From: CAZJGG01 sp964545475
Lineage (GTDB): Bacteria; Bacillota; Clostridia; Lachnospirales; JAISER01
DNA: 64,000 nt
Direction: 5' to 3'
Assembly: GCA_964545475.1 (NCBI GenBank)
Contig: CAZJGG010000001.1
Location: 28,814 to 92,813, forward strand
The number at the start of each line of letters is the position of its first letter. Positions within the stretch are counted from its first letter, which is position 1. The notes beneath the pieces were generated by a model that was not told the DNA's origin, searched no databases, and saw nothing but the letters and a program-made list of their open reading frames with translations. The position numbers and the translations under genes were made by a program. Of the stretch, positions 1-8,538 are shown one piece after another.

Positions 1-2
1 TT

Positions 3-725
3 TCTCAACAAAAGGCATTTAAAAAACATTGTGAAAGCTCAGCGATGACAATGGTTACTCAACTTTACAAGAAAAACAATATAGGTTGGCGACAAGCCGC
101 ACTAACCAATGGCAAAGGTAAAAACATTTATAACGCCATAATGAGAGAAATAAAAAGCGGAATGGTAGGTAATATTTTAAATGAGCAAATAGCTATTAAT
201 GCAGCTTACATAAAAACATTTCCTATAGACATCGCCACTGAATTAACAGATCGTATTGAGTATGAAACTTTCAAAGGTTTACGTGCTTCTGAAATTGCAG
301 AGGGTATTCAGCAAGAGTTTCCGCTGAAAGCAAAATCACGAATTGAGCTAATTGCCAGAACTGAGGTAAGTAAAACCCAATGCGCATTAGTACAGGCAAG
401 AGCAGAGAATTTAGGACTTAATTGGTATATTTGGCGAACCTCACATGACGAACGAGTAAGAAGCTCTCACGACTTTATGGAGGGTGTTTTGGTAAGGTGG
501 AGTGATCCTCCAAGTCCAGAAGCTTTGGCAATAGCGTATGGAAGCAAAAAGGGGAAAGGCAAACCCGAGCGACCATATGGCAAATATCATGCCGGAAACA
601 CTTTTAATTGCCGGTGTTACTCAGAGCCTGTAATTGATATTACGGATATTACTTTTCCGTGTAAAGTCTATTATAATGGAAATATTGTTAAAATGAAAAA
701 AAGCGACTTTGAAAAAATCGCTTGA
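3..725 (+). CDS. Phage minor head protein (Mu gpF / SPP1 gp7-like), 5' partial
   Basis: This protein is likely a minor capsid/head morphogenesis protein acting with the portal. The C-terminal half carries the family's typical landmarks: ARTEVSKTQ, a WRTSHDERVRSSH block (first His/Asp-rich patch) and a closing YHAGNTFNCRC segment with the conserved Cys pair. The reading frame stays open back to base 3 without a start or ribosome site, so the gene begins outside the window and the ATG at 45 is internal. Full-length family members are about 250-400 residues. It is followed at once by the protease/scaffold gene, the usual order in contractile-tail phages. The family call is from motifs and order, not from a search. 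Confidence 0.75.
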   Translation, partial: SQQKAFKKHCESSAMTMVTQLYKKNNIGWRQAALTNGKGKNIYNAIMREIKSGMVGNILNEQIAINAAYIKTFPIDIATELTDRIEYETFKGLRASEIAEGIQQEFPLKAKSRIELIARTEVSKTQCALVQARAENLGLNWYIWRTSHDERVRSSHDFMEGVLVRWSDPPSPEALAIAYGSKKGKGKPERPYGKYHAGNTFNCRCYSEPVIDITDITFPCKVYYNGNIVKMKKSDFEKIA

Positions 726-739
726 AACAGAGGTTAAAT

Positions 740-2095
740 ATGAGAGCTTATTATGCAAGCAAAATATCTGATAATATGGCACGGACGCCAGAGGGCTATT
801 TAATTTGCTACAATGTGCCAATATCAAGAACCGGTATGCAAGAATATTTAGGTCGTGAAATTGGATTAACCGGAGAATTTGAAAATACATTGATTCCGGT
901 TTATAGATACTCTGATGACGTTTTTAACGTAGCAGCTCTTGCAAGCTTCGAAGGTAAGCCTGTTACAGATGACCATCCGTTTGAAAGTGTACGCCCTGAC
1001 AATATAAGCAGATTTTTAAAAGGTGTTGCAACAAACATACGGCAAGGTAAAGATGATTATAGCGACACTGTTGTGGCTGATTTAATAATATATGATTCTA
1101 TTTTAATTTCTGAAATAGAATCAGGTAAAAGAGAAATTTCGTGCGGGTATGATTGTGTTTACGAGCAAAACGAAAAGGGCGAGTTTTGCCAGAAGAGAAT
1201 TGAAGGCAATCATGTAGCTGTCGTTGGGGAAGGACGGGCAGGCGACAGAATAGCAATTAAAGATAATAATGTTAAAAAACCCGAAGGGAGATATAAATAT
1301 ATGTCTAGAAGTAAGAAAAAAGGCAATAACAGCGTTACAGGAGCACTTGCAAGAATATTACCAATGTTTTCAAAAGATGCAGCACCAGAGGATATATCTG
1401 ATGCTGTTGAAGCTTTAGTCGACAGTATCGCAGAATCTAACCAGGATGAGGAACCGCCTGTAAACCATCCGGCGCAAGCAGACAATGGCCCACCCCCGGA
1501 AAAAGACGATGAAACAACAGCTTTGTTACAGCAAATTGCTTCTACATTACAAAACCTTACATCTCGCATTGAAAGCATGGAAGCGGCTAAAGTTACTGCA
1601 GATGATCCACTTTCAAAACTTGAAGTAGAGCTTTCCGGTGAAGAAGGTGGAGAGGAAGCTGTAACCATACCCGTTGAAGAAATGGACGAGGAAGCAGAAG
1701 ATGAAGAAACCGAAGATGAAAATGTAGATGATGAGGAATATTCTCAAGATTCCGAAGGCGTTGTCTCCTCACCATCTGAACGCCCCGAAAACCCTATAGC
1801 TAATGCGGATAGAAAAGCAGTTTTAAAAGAAATACGTGCAATTAAGCCCGCAATTGCGCAAATTAAAGACAAAAAGCTTCAAAAGCAAGTATCTGATAGT
1901 CTTGCAAAAGTTTACCGACAAAGCTTAGGGCTTTCCAACAACAAAAAAAGTAACATTGGTTATGCGGGAATCATGAATACAAAACAAATGAAAGCACAGC
2001 AAATGGACAGTAAAATCCGCAAACAAAAGACAAATGATGATCAACTAGGTAAAGAAATTGCGAAAAAGTTTAATCCGCACTATAAAAATAAATAA
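740..2095 (+). CDS. DUF2213-type prohead protease with acidic scaffold tail
   Basis: 451 residues. The N-terminal ~180 residues match DUF2213, which occupies the prohead-protease position in related phages; His79 (in TDDHPFE) and Ser134 (in ISCGYD) are candidate catalytic residues (inference by analogy with HK97-fold proteases). Residues ~188-451 are lysine-rich, then strongly Glu/Asp-rich with a predicted helical stretch, as expected of a scaffold. I chose ATG 740 because CAGAGG lies 6 bases before it; a TTG at 722, overlapping the upstream stop, is in frame but has no ribosome site. An internal in-frame ATG at 1301 has its own Shine-Dalgarno, suggesting a nested scaffold product. Cement and capsid genes follow. 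Confidence 0.75.
   Translation: MRAYYASKISDNMARTPEGYLICYNVPISRTGMQEYLGREIGLTGEFENTLIPVYRYSDDVFNVAALASFEGKPVTDDHPFESVRPDNISRFLKGVATNIRQGKDDYSDTVVADLIIYDSILISEIESGKREISCGYDCVYEQNEKGEFCQKRIEGNHVAVVGEGRAGDRIAIKDNNVKKPEGRYKYMSRSKKKGNNSVTGALARILPMFSKDAAPEDISDAVEALVDSIAESNQDEEPPVNHPAQADNGPPPEKDDETTALLQQIASTLQNLTSRIESMEAAKVTADDPLSKLEVELSGEEGGEEAVTIPVEEMDEEAEDEETEDENVDDEEYSQDSEGVVSSPSERPENPIANADRKAVLKEIRAIKPAIAQIKDKKLQKQVSDSLAKVYRQSLGLSNNKKSNIGYAGIMNTKQMKAQQMDSKIRKQKTNDDQLGKEIAKKFNPHYKNK
1301..2095 (+). CDS. Nested in-frame scaffold protein (internal start within the protease gene)
   Basis: The in-frame ATG at 1301 is preceded by GAAGGGAG (1283-1290), ten bases upstream, at the junction between the DUF2213 domain and the acidic tail. 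The product (264 residues, starting MSRSKKKG) would be just the low-complexity, Glu/Asp-rich scaffold half. Phage lambda (C/Nu3) and others make protease and scaffold this way from one gene with a shared C-terminus. The sequence shows the start and the ribosome site; that the product is made is inference. The spacing is slightly long, which lowers confidence. Confidence 0.5.
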   Translation: MSRSKKKGNNSVTGALARILPMFSKDAAPEDISDAVEALVDSIAESNQDEEPPVNHPAQADNGPPPEKDDETTALLQQIASTLQNLTSRIESMEAAKVTADDPLSKLEVELSGEEGGEEAVTIPVEEMDEEAEDEETEDENVDDEEYSQDSEGVVSSPSERPENPIANADRKAVLKEIRAIKPAIAQIKDKKLQKQVSDSLAKVYRQSLGLSNNKKSNIGYAGIMNTKQMKAQQMDSKIRKQKTNDDQLGKEIAKKFNPHYKNK

Positions 2096-2109
2096 GAGGA
2101 GGAAATACA

Positions 2110-2610
2110 ATGCCTGGTAAAGTAATTGGCACGTCTTTAAATTTAGGTTATCCCGGCAGTTTTAGCCGGATGAGCGATTGCGTTATAAGCAATCGAACCG
2201 CAAAGGATAAAATTCCTTTTGGTGCTCCTGTTGTTCTTAATGATGATAACACATATTCACTTTTCGCTACAGGAAATACCGCTGATGATTTCGTTGGTGT
2301 TGCTGTTAGAGAAGTTAAGCAACAAACAGATTTTTACGAAGTTAGCGGGATATATAATAAAGGTGAGCCTACAGATGTATTACTTCGTGGCTCTGTTACA
2401 GTAGAAATTAAAAACGGTACACCAAAAGCGCAAGGAATAGTTTATATACGCACAGCACTTAATAGTTCTTATCCCAATTCGGAAATAGGAGACTTTGAGG
2501 CTGCAGCAGACGGTATAAATACAGTTGAATTAAAAAATGTTAAATTTACGACCGGGCAGATTGATGGAAACGGCGTTGCCGAAATTACAATCTTGACCCG
2601 TCAAGCGTAA
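2110..2610 (+). CDS. Phage capsid cement/decoration protein (gp24-like)
   Basis: 166 residues, probably a head decoration (structural cement) protein that stabilises the capsid lattice. The opening MPGKVIGTSLNLGYPGS and the following SRMSDCVISNRT and PIxFGAPV-like segments resemble the gp24-type structural cement proteins found directly upstream of DUF2184 capsid genes. AGAGGAGG stands at 2095-2102, eight bases before the ATG, and the capsid gene begins 11 bases after the stop, so the two are co-translated. No membrane segment or enzyme motif is visible. Identification rests on sequence resemblance and position. Confidence 0.65.
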   Translation: MPGKVIGTSLNLGYPGSFSRMSDCVISNRTAKDKIPFGAPVVLNDDNTYSLFATGNTADDFVGVAVREVKQQTDFYEVSGIYNKGEPTDVLLRGSVTVEIKNGTPKAQGIVYIRTALNSSYPNSEIGDFEAAADGINTVELKNVKFTTGQIDGNGVAEITILTRQA

Positions 2611-2621
2611 GGAGGGTGTTT

Positions 2622-3653
2622 ATGAGTTTTGGATTAAACAGTTTAAGAGGCGGTGTACCGGTTGTTGAGATGAAAGGTTCTTCAAACCCAATAGCAATGC
2701 AAGATGTGGCTATTGCCGGTGGTATGGCTTTTCTTATGGGGGAACTTGAAAAAAGAGACCCTAAACTTAGAGAACCTTTAACGTCTGTTACATGGCCAAG
2801 AGATATTGTCGCTAAAACAGGCGGCGGTTGGGTAGACTTTACCTCTACATATAACGTGTCTTATGCAACCACAGGCAGTAACCAAAATGGCATAATTGGC
2901 GGTCAGACCAATAATATACCTGTTATTCAGGCAGATGTTGGCAAGGACACTCACAAAGTGTTTACATGGGCAAATAACCTTAAAGTGCCCTTCGTAGACC
3001 AGCAGAAGCTTCAAGGAATAGGCAGAAGCCTTGATGAAATGCTTGATAAAGGCATACGTTTAAATCATGACAAGACACTTGACATGAACGCGTATATGGG
3101 CTTTCCGGACATAGGAACATATGGGCTTGTAAATAACCCTAACATTACAACAGCATTATCCCCAATGGGAGTACAAAGTTCAAGATTGTGGAAAGACAAA
3201 TCCCCAGATGAAATACTAAGGGAAATAAACCAAATTATGCAGGAGACATGGGCAGCCTCTGAATACGATACAAACGGCATGGCTAACCATATTTTATTGC
3301 CACCACTGCTTTTTACATACCTTGTACAAACACCTGTCGCTATAGGCGGTACTAACGGTGCTATATCTATTCTTAAATATCTTCTGGAAAATAATATCGG
3401 CATTAATCAGGGCGTAGAACTTTCTATTGTGCCATGCCGTTGGTGTGTTGGTGCCGGTGAAGGTGGAACTGACAGAATGGTAGCTTATGCAAATGATGAA
3501 GATATGGTTAATTTTGATATGACAGTTCCTTTACAAAGGGCTATGACACAGCCTGATGTAAATCACTTAGCATATTTAACCGCTTATGTTGCACAATTTG
3601 GTGAAGTTAAGTATATGTATTTATCGCCTGCAAAATACTACGACGGCATTTAA
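2622..3653 (+). CDS. Major capsid protein (DUF2184 family, HK97 fold)
   Basis: 343 residues, the shell-forming protein. Family landmarks include the TSVTWPRDIVAK and GGGWVDFTSTY segments (residues ~55-75), the VFTWANNLKVPFVDQQ stretch and the long QTPVAIGG to YLLENN region. I start it at ATG 2622; the longer GTG start at 2616 lies inside the Shine-Dalgarno AGGAGGG (2610-2616). The protein lacks an obvious N-terminal delta/scaffold domain, consistent with a separate scaffold encoded upstream. Family assignment is from recognised sequence character and genome order. Confidence 0.8.
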   Translation: MSFGLNSLRGGVPVVEMKGSSNPIAMQDVAIAGGMAFLMGELEKRDPKLREPLTSVTWPRDIVAKTGGGWVDFTSTYNVSYATTGSNQNGIIGGQTNNIPVIQADVGKDTHKVFTWANNLKVPFVDQQKLQGIGRSLDEMLDKGIRLNHDKTLDMNAYMGFPDIGTYGLVNNPNITTALSPMGVQSSRLWKDKSPDEILREINQIMQETWAASEYDTNGMANHILLPPLLFTYLVQTPVAIGGTNGAISILKYLLENNIGINQGVELSIVPCRWCVGAGEGGTDRMVAYANDEDMVNFDMTVPLQRAMTQPDVNHLAYLTAYVAQFGEVKYMYLSPAKYYDGI

Positions 3654-3679
3654 TTGTCTATGAAAGGGGCGCAATATTA

Positions 3680-4066
3680 ATGAATGTTCGGATAATTGCA
3701 AAAAAAGCGTATGAATTTAAAACTGATGATACGCCGGATAAAGTGCTAAAGGTAAAGGTTGACCCTTTTGTTGTAACTTCTGTCCCGGATTGGGTGATAA
3801 AAACTGATTTATTTAAGCTTGCACAAAAAAGCGGTAATGTAGAGCTTATGAGTGATATAACACAGGAAATGTCGCTATCCGAAATAGAAGAGCTTCAAGA
3901 GTTAGCAAAATTTTATAACATAAAAAACTATAAAAATATGAAACTTGCCACCCTTAAAGAAAAAGTTGCAGATGCTAAAGCAAAAGCAGAAGAACAAACG
4001 ACTAACGGAGTGCATAGCGGCGAACCGCCGGAATACGAAAATGATACAGAAGAAGAGCAAAATTAA
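3680..4066 (+). CDS. Phage head protein with C-terminal HeH/SAP-like helix domain
   Basis: 128 residues of unknown precise function, sitting where many phages encode a head-tail or DNA-packaging accessory protein. Residues ~75-105 (IEELQELAKFYNI, then LATLKEKVADA) look like a helix-extension-helix / SAP-type motif; the C-terminal 20 residues are a Glu/Asn-rich disordered tail. The ATG has AAAGGGG ten bases upstream. Similar HeH proteins follow capsid genes in several Firmicutes prophages, but the function given is inference. Confidence 0.45.
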   Translation: MNVRIIAKKAYEFKTDDTPDKVLKVKVDPFVVTSVPDWVIKTDLFKLAQKSGNVELMSDITQEMSLSEIEELQELAKFYNIKNYKNMKLATLKEKVADAKAKAEEQTTNGVHSGEPPEYENDTEEEQN

Positions 4067-4080
4067 GGGGATGAGATTAT

Positions 4081-4563
4081 ATGAACATCTCCTTAATTAT
4101 TGCTGGAGCATCAAACATAAAGGGAGGGGACAACCCTCCTTTTACTGTTGAAGACTTTAAAACTCTTTATCCCCACTTTTTTGTAGTTACAGAAAATGAA
4201 ACTGAACCGCTTGCTCCAATGGCTGTTATTGAAGCTTGCATTAGATTAGCCGACAGCTCAGTTAAAAAATCAAGGTATCATGAGGCGTGGGAAATTTGCA
4301 TGGGTTTATTTGTTGCTCATTTTATCACGTTATACTTGCAAACGCTATCTGAGCCTAACGGCGGTGCAAACGCTGCAGCACAAGCAGGGCTTACAAAGGG
4401 CATTATATCATCTGCATCAGTAGACGGTGTATCAGTGTCTTATGATTTAAACCAGTCGTTAGCAGATTTAGACGGTTGGGCAGCTTGGAAACTTACAAAT
4501 TATGGCGTTCAGCTTGCCACATTTGCCAAGTTGTTTAGTATGGGCGGCATGTACATTCCATAG
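4081..4563 (+). CDS. Head completion / connector protein (DUF4054-like)
   Basis: 160 residues. The TVEDFKTLYPHFF start, the long helical middle and the C-terminal TNYGVQLATFAKLF segment fit DUF4054, a family that follows DUF2184 capsids and is thought to be a head-tail adaptor. The gene is 14 bases after its neighbour and uses ATG 4081; another ATG at 4071 is in a different frame. No enzymatic motif is seen. Confidence 0.6.
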   Translation: MNISLIIAGASNIKGGDNPPFTVEDFKTLYPHFFVVTENETEPLAPMAVIEACIRLADSSVKKSRYHEAWEICMGLFVAHFITLYLQTLSEPNGGANAAAQAGLTKGIISSASVDGVSVSYDLNQSLADLDGWAAWKLTNYGVQLATFAKLFSMGGMYIP

Positions 4564-4578
4564 CCAGGAGGTATCGTC

Positions 4579-5118
4579 ATGCTTGAATTTGTTGCCAGCG
4601 TAGTAACAAACGATGATAAATTAAAGCTTGTATTTTCAGCTGTTAGAGAAATGAAAAATCTTGAAGTGTTAGTAGGCATACCTGAAGAAGATAGCTCCAG
4701 ACCTCCAACAGATGATAACAAGGGTAGCCCTGCTACGAACGCAGAGCTTCTTTATATTCACACAAACGGATCCCCAATAAATAATATACCGCCCCGCCCT
4801 GTCATAGAACCAGCTATAAATGATGCCAAAGAATTAATATCAGAAAACCTAAAACAAGCATCAATAAGTGCATTTGACGGCAATATACAAGGGTTTATGC
4901 AAAACCTTGAAAAAGCTGGATTAAGAGGTGAAAATGCCGCTAAGGATTGGTTTACAAATCCAAAAAATAATTGGGCACCAAACTCCACTATTACCATTGA
5001 AGGTACTGAAGCTTATAAAAATGGTGAGAAATTTATAAAAGGAAAAAAAAGCAGCAATCCTCTTATTGACACTGGGGAATTAAGAAAGTCAATTACTCAC
5101 GTTGTAAGAAAGAAGTGA
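4579..5118 (+). CDS. Tail completion protein (HK97 gp10 / Mu gpG-like)
   Basis: 179 residues. The closing region NPLIDTGELRKSITHVV is the hallmark of the phage virion morphogenesis / HK97 gp10 group; the NIPPRPVIEPAI segment in the middle is also typical of the family (PxRPF-like loop). These proteins terminate the tail tube and contact the neck. CCAGGAGG ends nine bases before the ATG. Neighbours on both sides are neck genes, which supports the role. Confidence 0.65.
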   Translation: MLEFVASVVTNDDKLKLVFSAVREMKNLEVLVGIPEEDSSRPPTDDNKGSPATNAELLYIHTNGSPINNIPPRPVIEPAINDAKELISENLKQASISAFDGNIQGFMQNLEKAGLRGENAAKDWFTNPKNNWAPNSTITIEGTEAYKNGEKFIKGKKSSNPLIDTGELRKSITHVVRKK

Positions 5119-5122
5119 TTAG

Positions 5123-5515
5123 ATGATAAACGTAAGCCAGCTCATGACAGACTCTAATTTTTCAACAAGCTATAAAGTTCATCGCACAATAGGAAAATGG
5201 GTTAATGGGCGATTCGTCTTAGGGGATGAAAAAATACTTACCTATTATGGGCCTGTGCAGCCAGCAGATAGTGATGACTTAGAACAGCTTCCAGAAGGTG
5301 ATAGGCAAAAAGGAATAATGAAGTTTTTTTGTGCTCCTCCTAATGACATATTCATAACCATGGATAACAATAACACCGAAGACGAGGAACACTTTACATC
5401 TGACGTAATTGAATACGACAAGAAGTTATATAAAATTATTAAAGTTACGCCTTGGAGACATAACGGCTTTATAAGAGCCTTTGGCTATAAAATAGGTGCC
5501 GTTCAAGCGGGGTGA
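5123..5515 (+). CDS. Putative head closure / neck protein
   Basis: 130 residues, no recognised catalytic motif. The segments YGPVQPADSDDLEQLPEGDR and YKIIKVTPWRHNGFIRAFGY resemble small phage head-closure proteins, which are all-beta. Order (between the gp10-like gene and the neck terminator gene) supports a head-tail joining role. The start is 4 bases after the previous stop, within a translationally coupled run. Function is inference from position and modest resemblance. Confidence 0.45.
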   Translation: MINVSQLMTDSNFSTSYKVHRTIGKWVNGRFVLGDEKILTYYGPVQPADSDDLEQLPEGDRQKGIMKFFCAPPNDIFITMDNNNTEDEEHFTSDVIEYDKKLYKIIKVTPWRHNGFIRAFGYKIGAVQAG

Positions 5516-5520
5516 GCTAG

Positions 5521-6126
5521 ATGCCAGAAATTATAAAAACAGCGGAGGAAATTGAAGACTTATTCCGCTTAGTGGTTTTAACTATTTTAAAACTTGATCC
5601 TAATAAAAACAACAAGCGTGTAAGATTCCCTTGGGGCTCTAATTTAAAAGCTGGTATAGGCAGCGCACCTGCATGGAAAAAAGAAGAAGATGTCTGTTTA
5701 ATATATGAACTTCCGCAGGATGATGGCTATAACAGACGGCGAAATAGGAGTTATGCTGACCAAGGCGGCAGAGACTTAATTGCAGTTGATGAGCATACTG
5801 ACGTTCATTATTTTAATTTTGTAAATTACGGACCTAATGCCTATGAATTTGCCAGAGATATACGTGACGGATTATTCCTTGACGAAACTCGTAGACTCTT
5901 AAGTAAAAATAATTTTTATTTAGTGACGGATGTTCCAGCTATAAAACGTATACCAGAACTTTGGAACGGCGAATGGTGGAATAGAGCAGATATTTCAGCG
6001 ATTTTTAACGAATATGTCCGCAGAGAAAGCACTATGATGGTGATTGAAAAAGTACCTTTAACAGTTACGGAAGTCACCAGTCGTGGGCATACTCTATCAA
6101 GAAAAGAAATTATAGAAAGAGGTTAA
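5521..6126 (+). CDS. Phage neck terminator protein (gp12-like, LIC_12616 group)
   Basis: 201 residues. The YxFxVNYGPNAYEFARDIR stretch and the WNRADISAIFNEYVRRE segment match the neck/tail terminator group often annotated LIC_12616 in Clostridia and Leptospira prophages. In contractile-tail phages this protein caps the sheath and tube on the head side. It sits immediately before the sheath gene, as expected. Family naming is from memory of the group; a structural-similarity search would settle it. Confidence 0.5.
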   Translation: MPEIIKTAEEIEDLFRLVVLTILKLDPNKNNKRVRFPWGSNLKAGIGSAPAWKKEEDVCLIYELPQDDGYNRRRNRSYADQGGRDLIAVDEHTDVHYFNFVNYGPNAYEFARDIRDGLFLDETRRLLSKNNFYLVTDVPAIKRIPELWNGEWWNRADISAIFNEYVRRESTMMVIEKVPLTVTEVTSRGHTLSRKEIIERG

Positions 6127-6133
6127 TTACAAT

Positions 6134-7573
6134 ATGGCTAAACTTTCATTGAATGATATTGTAAATATTGTTGTTAATCTTTCACCCAAATCTGTCGTCA
6201 GGAAAGGCTTCAACCTCGGTTTATTTGTTGGCACGAGTGAAGTTGTTCCACCAGATGAGAGGGTCAGATTATACAACAATTTAGACGACATGTACGAAGA
6301 TGGTTTTAGAGAAGACATGCCGGAATATAAAGCGGCTTCTAAATATTTTCAGCAAACAAAAAGACCAAACAAAGTGGCTATCGGTCGCCATGTAACAGCA
6401 GATGGATTGACGGAATTTACTGTAGCAACAGAAGAGGGAACTGAAGCAGGGCAGTTTGTTATTAACATAGAGCCTAACAATTTGGAATCCGGTAATAAAT
6501 ATGTTTACAAAACAGCGGTATCTTCTATTACCCTGCCTACATATTTGCAAACTCTAACATCAGGATGGATAGAAATTGCAAACGGAGATGAAGTAACCGC
6601 TGTACAAGGAAACCTTATACTAATAGCCGAAGTTGATTCTGCAAATAGAGCTTTAAAAGTAGGCAAAGCCGTAATAGGTGGCGACAGCATACCTCTTAAT
6701 TTACCTAAAAATGAAACAGTACTAGAGGCTATAAGAGCTTGTCGCAACAAAAATACCGACTGGTATATAGTCATGTATTGCGGAGCTTCTAAGGATGATA
6801 TTTTGGCAATATCCGAATACATAGAAACGGCAGTCCCCTCTTCTCTTTTCGGCTTCACTTCTAATGAAAAAGACGTGTTTACTGGGAGTAAAGAAAATAT
6901 CTTCAACTTATTAAAGGATTATAAACGTATAAGGACATTTGGGCAATATACGGAAACTGAAGATGCGGTTGCTGCCATTATAGGCTACGCTATGGGTGCA
7001 AACACAAAAACAAGCCGAAGCGCATTTACCCTTATGCATAAAACAGAGGTCGGCGTTTTGCCGGACGACATTGACGAAACACAAGTTTACTATCTAAAAA
7101 AAGCAAACGCTAATTATTATGTAAGCCGTGGCTATGACGGCGAATACAGTATGTATGAAAACGGCGTAATGTGCGGTGAAGCATACTTTGATGAAATACT
7201 TAACCTTGACATGCTGGTAAATGACATGCAGCTGGCTATATTGGACTTGCTTAAAAGCCGTCCAAAGATACCTCAAACAGAAGCAGGAATGAATGATATA
7301 AAATTGGCAGTTAAACCTTCGCTTGATAAATCTAGGCTTATAGGCTTTATTGCACCAGGTAAATGGAATGGGCCAAGCATTTGGCTAACAAATGATTATT
7401 GCCCATTAGAAACCGGAGATATGATGCCTGACGGTTATATGATTTTATCCGAACCGATAGACAATCAAACCCAGGCGGACAGAGATGAGCGTAAGGCTGC
7501 ACCTATTTATACGCCTATTAAGCTTTCTGGTGCAATTCATTCAGCTATAGTTCAAATTGATGTCAATAGATAA
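6134..7573 (+). CDS. Contractile tail sheath protein (DUF3383 family)
   Basis: 479 residues. Residues ~20-75 (FNLGLFVGTSEVVPPDERV, then YNNLDDMYEDGF) and the SKYFQQTKRPNKVAIGRH block are characteristic of DUF3383 sheath proteins. The C-terminal GAIHSAIVQIDVNR ends in a beta strand, the arm that links sheath subunits. Its length and the adjacent tube gene make this a myovirus-type tail. The gene begins 7 bases after the previous stop. Confidence 0.8.
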   Translation: MAKLSLNDIVNIVVNLSPKSVVRKGFNLGLFVGTSEVVPPDERVRLYNNLDDMYEDGFREDMPEYKAASKYFQQTKRPNKVAIGRHVTADGLTEFTVATEEGTEAGQFVINIEPNNLESGNKYVYKTAVSSITLPTYLQTLTSGWIEIANGDEVTAVQGNLILIAEVDSANRALKVGKAVIGGDSIPLNLPKNETVLEAIRACRNKNTDWYIVMYCGASKDDILAISEYIETAVPSSLFGFTSNEKDVFTGSKENIFNLLKDYKRIRTFGQYTETEDAVAAIIGYAMGANTKTSRSAFTLMHKTEVGVLPDDIDETQVYYLKKANANYYVSRGYDGEYSMYENGVMCGEAYFDEILNLDMLVNDMQLAILDLLKSRPKIPQTEAGMNDIKLAVKPSLDKSRLIGFIAPGKWNGPSIWLTNDYCPLETGDMMPDGYMILSEPIDNQTQADRDERKAAPIYTPIKLSGAIHSAIVQIDVNR

Positions 7574-7587
7574 GGGAGGAATATTTA

Positions 7588-8019
7588 GTGGGATATAGCA
7601 CTTATGCATTTGAAGATTTATCCGTTGTTGTTACCCACAGCGCTTTAGGACAATTGACATTGCAAGGCACTGGCGTTGGTAATATACAGTTTAATATGGC
7701 AAACGATGTATCGGCTCACGACCTTGCCGCAGATGGTTCTGTAATGACATCAAAAATCAAGGCAGGAAACGGCACAATTGCAATATCAATACAGCAAACG
7801 TCAGAAGCACACCAATGGTTTACAAAGCTTTATAATTACCTTGTAACTGCTTCTTCTAGTGAGTGGGCACAAATTGCAATTATGGCAACTGCTCCTAATA
7901 TGCAAGTGACCCATGAGGGTAGCAATCTTTCATTCCAAAAAAGAGCTGATAAACCATATCAAGCGCAAGGACAGCAAGTTACATGGACGTTTCTTGCAGG
8001 GGACTTGAAAGAATATTAA
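7588..8019 (+). CDS. Tail tube protein (DUF3277 family)
   Basis: 143 residues starting with GTG at 7588 behind GGGAGGA. The sequence YAFEDLSVVVTHSALG, the AADGSVMTSKIKAGNGTI strand pair and the closing GQQVTWTFLAGDLKEY are typical of DUF3277, the tube partner of DUF3383 sheaths. It polymerises into the inner tail tube through which DNA passes. Direct adjacency to sheath and chaperone genes supports the call. Confidence 0.75.
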   Translation: MGYSTYAFEDLSVVVTHSALGQLTLQGTGVGNIQFNMANDVSAHDLAADGSVMTSKIKAGNGTIAISIQQTSEAHQWFTKLYNYLVTASSSEWAQIAIMATAPNMQVTHEGSNLSFQKRADKPYQAQGQQVTWTFLAGDLKEY

Positions 8020-8034
8020 AATGGAGGGTTTTAA

Positions 8035-8538
8035 ATGTCTAATAATATTAAACACATTGAAATTGAAGGGCGTAGGTTTGGCATAAAGAAATTTGATGCG
8101 AAAACCAGCTTAAAAGTATCTAAACTTATTATTGCTAAAATCCTCCCGGTATTTGACCAGTTTGTTCCTCTGTTATCCGGGGGCGATGTAAACAATATAC
8201 AAAAGGAATTGACAACAAAAGCAAGCGCAAATATAGAAGAATTTATCAATCTTGAAAGCATATCAAAAGCATTAGATATGATGACAGATGAGGATATAGA
8301 CAAAATTATTGATGTATCACTAAAGCATTGCTATGAGCAGCTTGCGGCAGGGCAAACGCAAGTATTAAGTCCTTTTGGAGTATACAGCGTACCTGATGTA
8401 GAAGATGATCCTATTCTTGTTATGCGATTAACCGTTGAGGCTATTATGTGGAGCATTGCCGGTTTTTTCGACGTAAACCGCTTGAGTTCAATATTGAAGC
8501 CTCTTGCGGGTATATTGTCGCAAAGTGCACCAATGTAG
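8035..8538 (+). CDS. Tail assembly chaperone, unshifted product
   Basis: 167 residues, mostly helical, located between tube and tape measure genes as in nearly all long-tailed phages. It begins HIEIEGRRFGIKKFDA and has a helical core (DMMTDEDIDKIIDVS). It resembles the tail assembly chaperones of Firmicutes phages. The last ~90 bases overlap an open -1 frame and contain a perfect slippery heptamer (8463-8469), so this is the equivalent of lambda gpG. It binds the tape measure during tail assembly and is not part of the virion. Confidence 0.7.
   Translation: MSNNIKHIEIEGRRFGIKKFDAKTSLKVSKLIIAKILPVFDQFVPLLSGGDVNNIQKELTTKASANIEEFINLESISKALDMMTDEDIDKIIDVSLKHCYEQLAAGQTQVLSPFGVYSVPDVEDDPILVMRLTVEAIMWSIAGFFDVNRLSSILKPLAGILSQSAPM

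Noticed and set aside
1210..1668. 152-residue - strand frame inside the protease/scaffold gene
   Set aside because: Antisense shadow of an acidic low-complexity region; no ribosome site and no recognisable domain.
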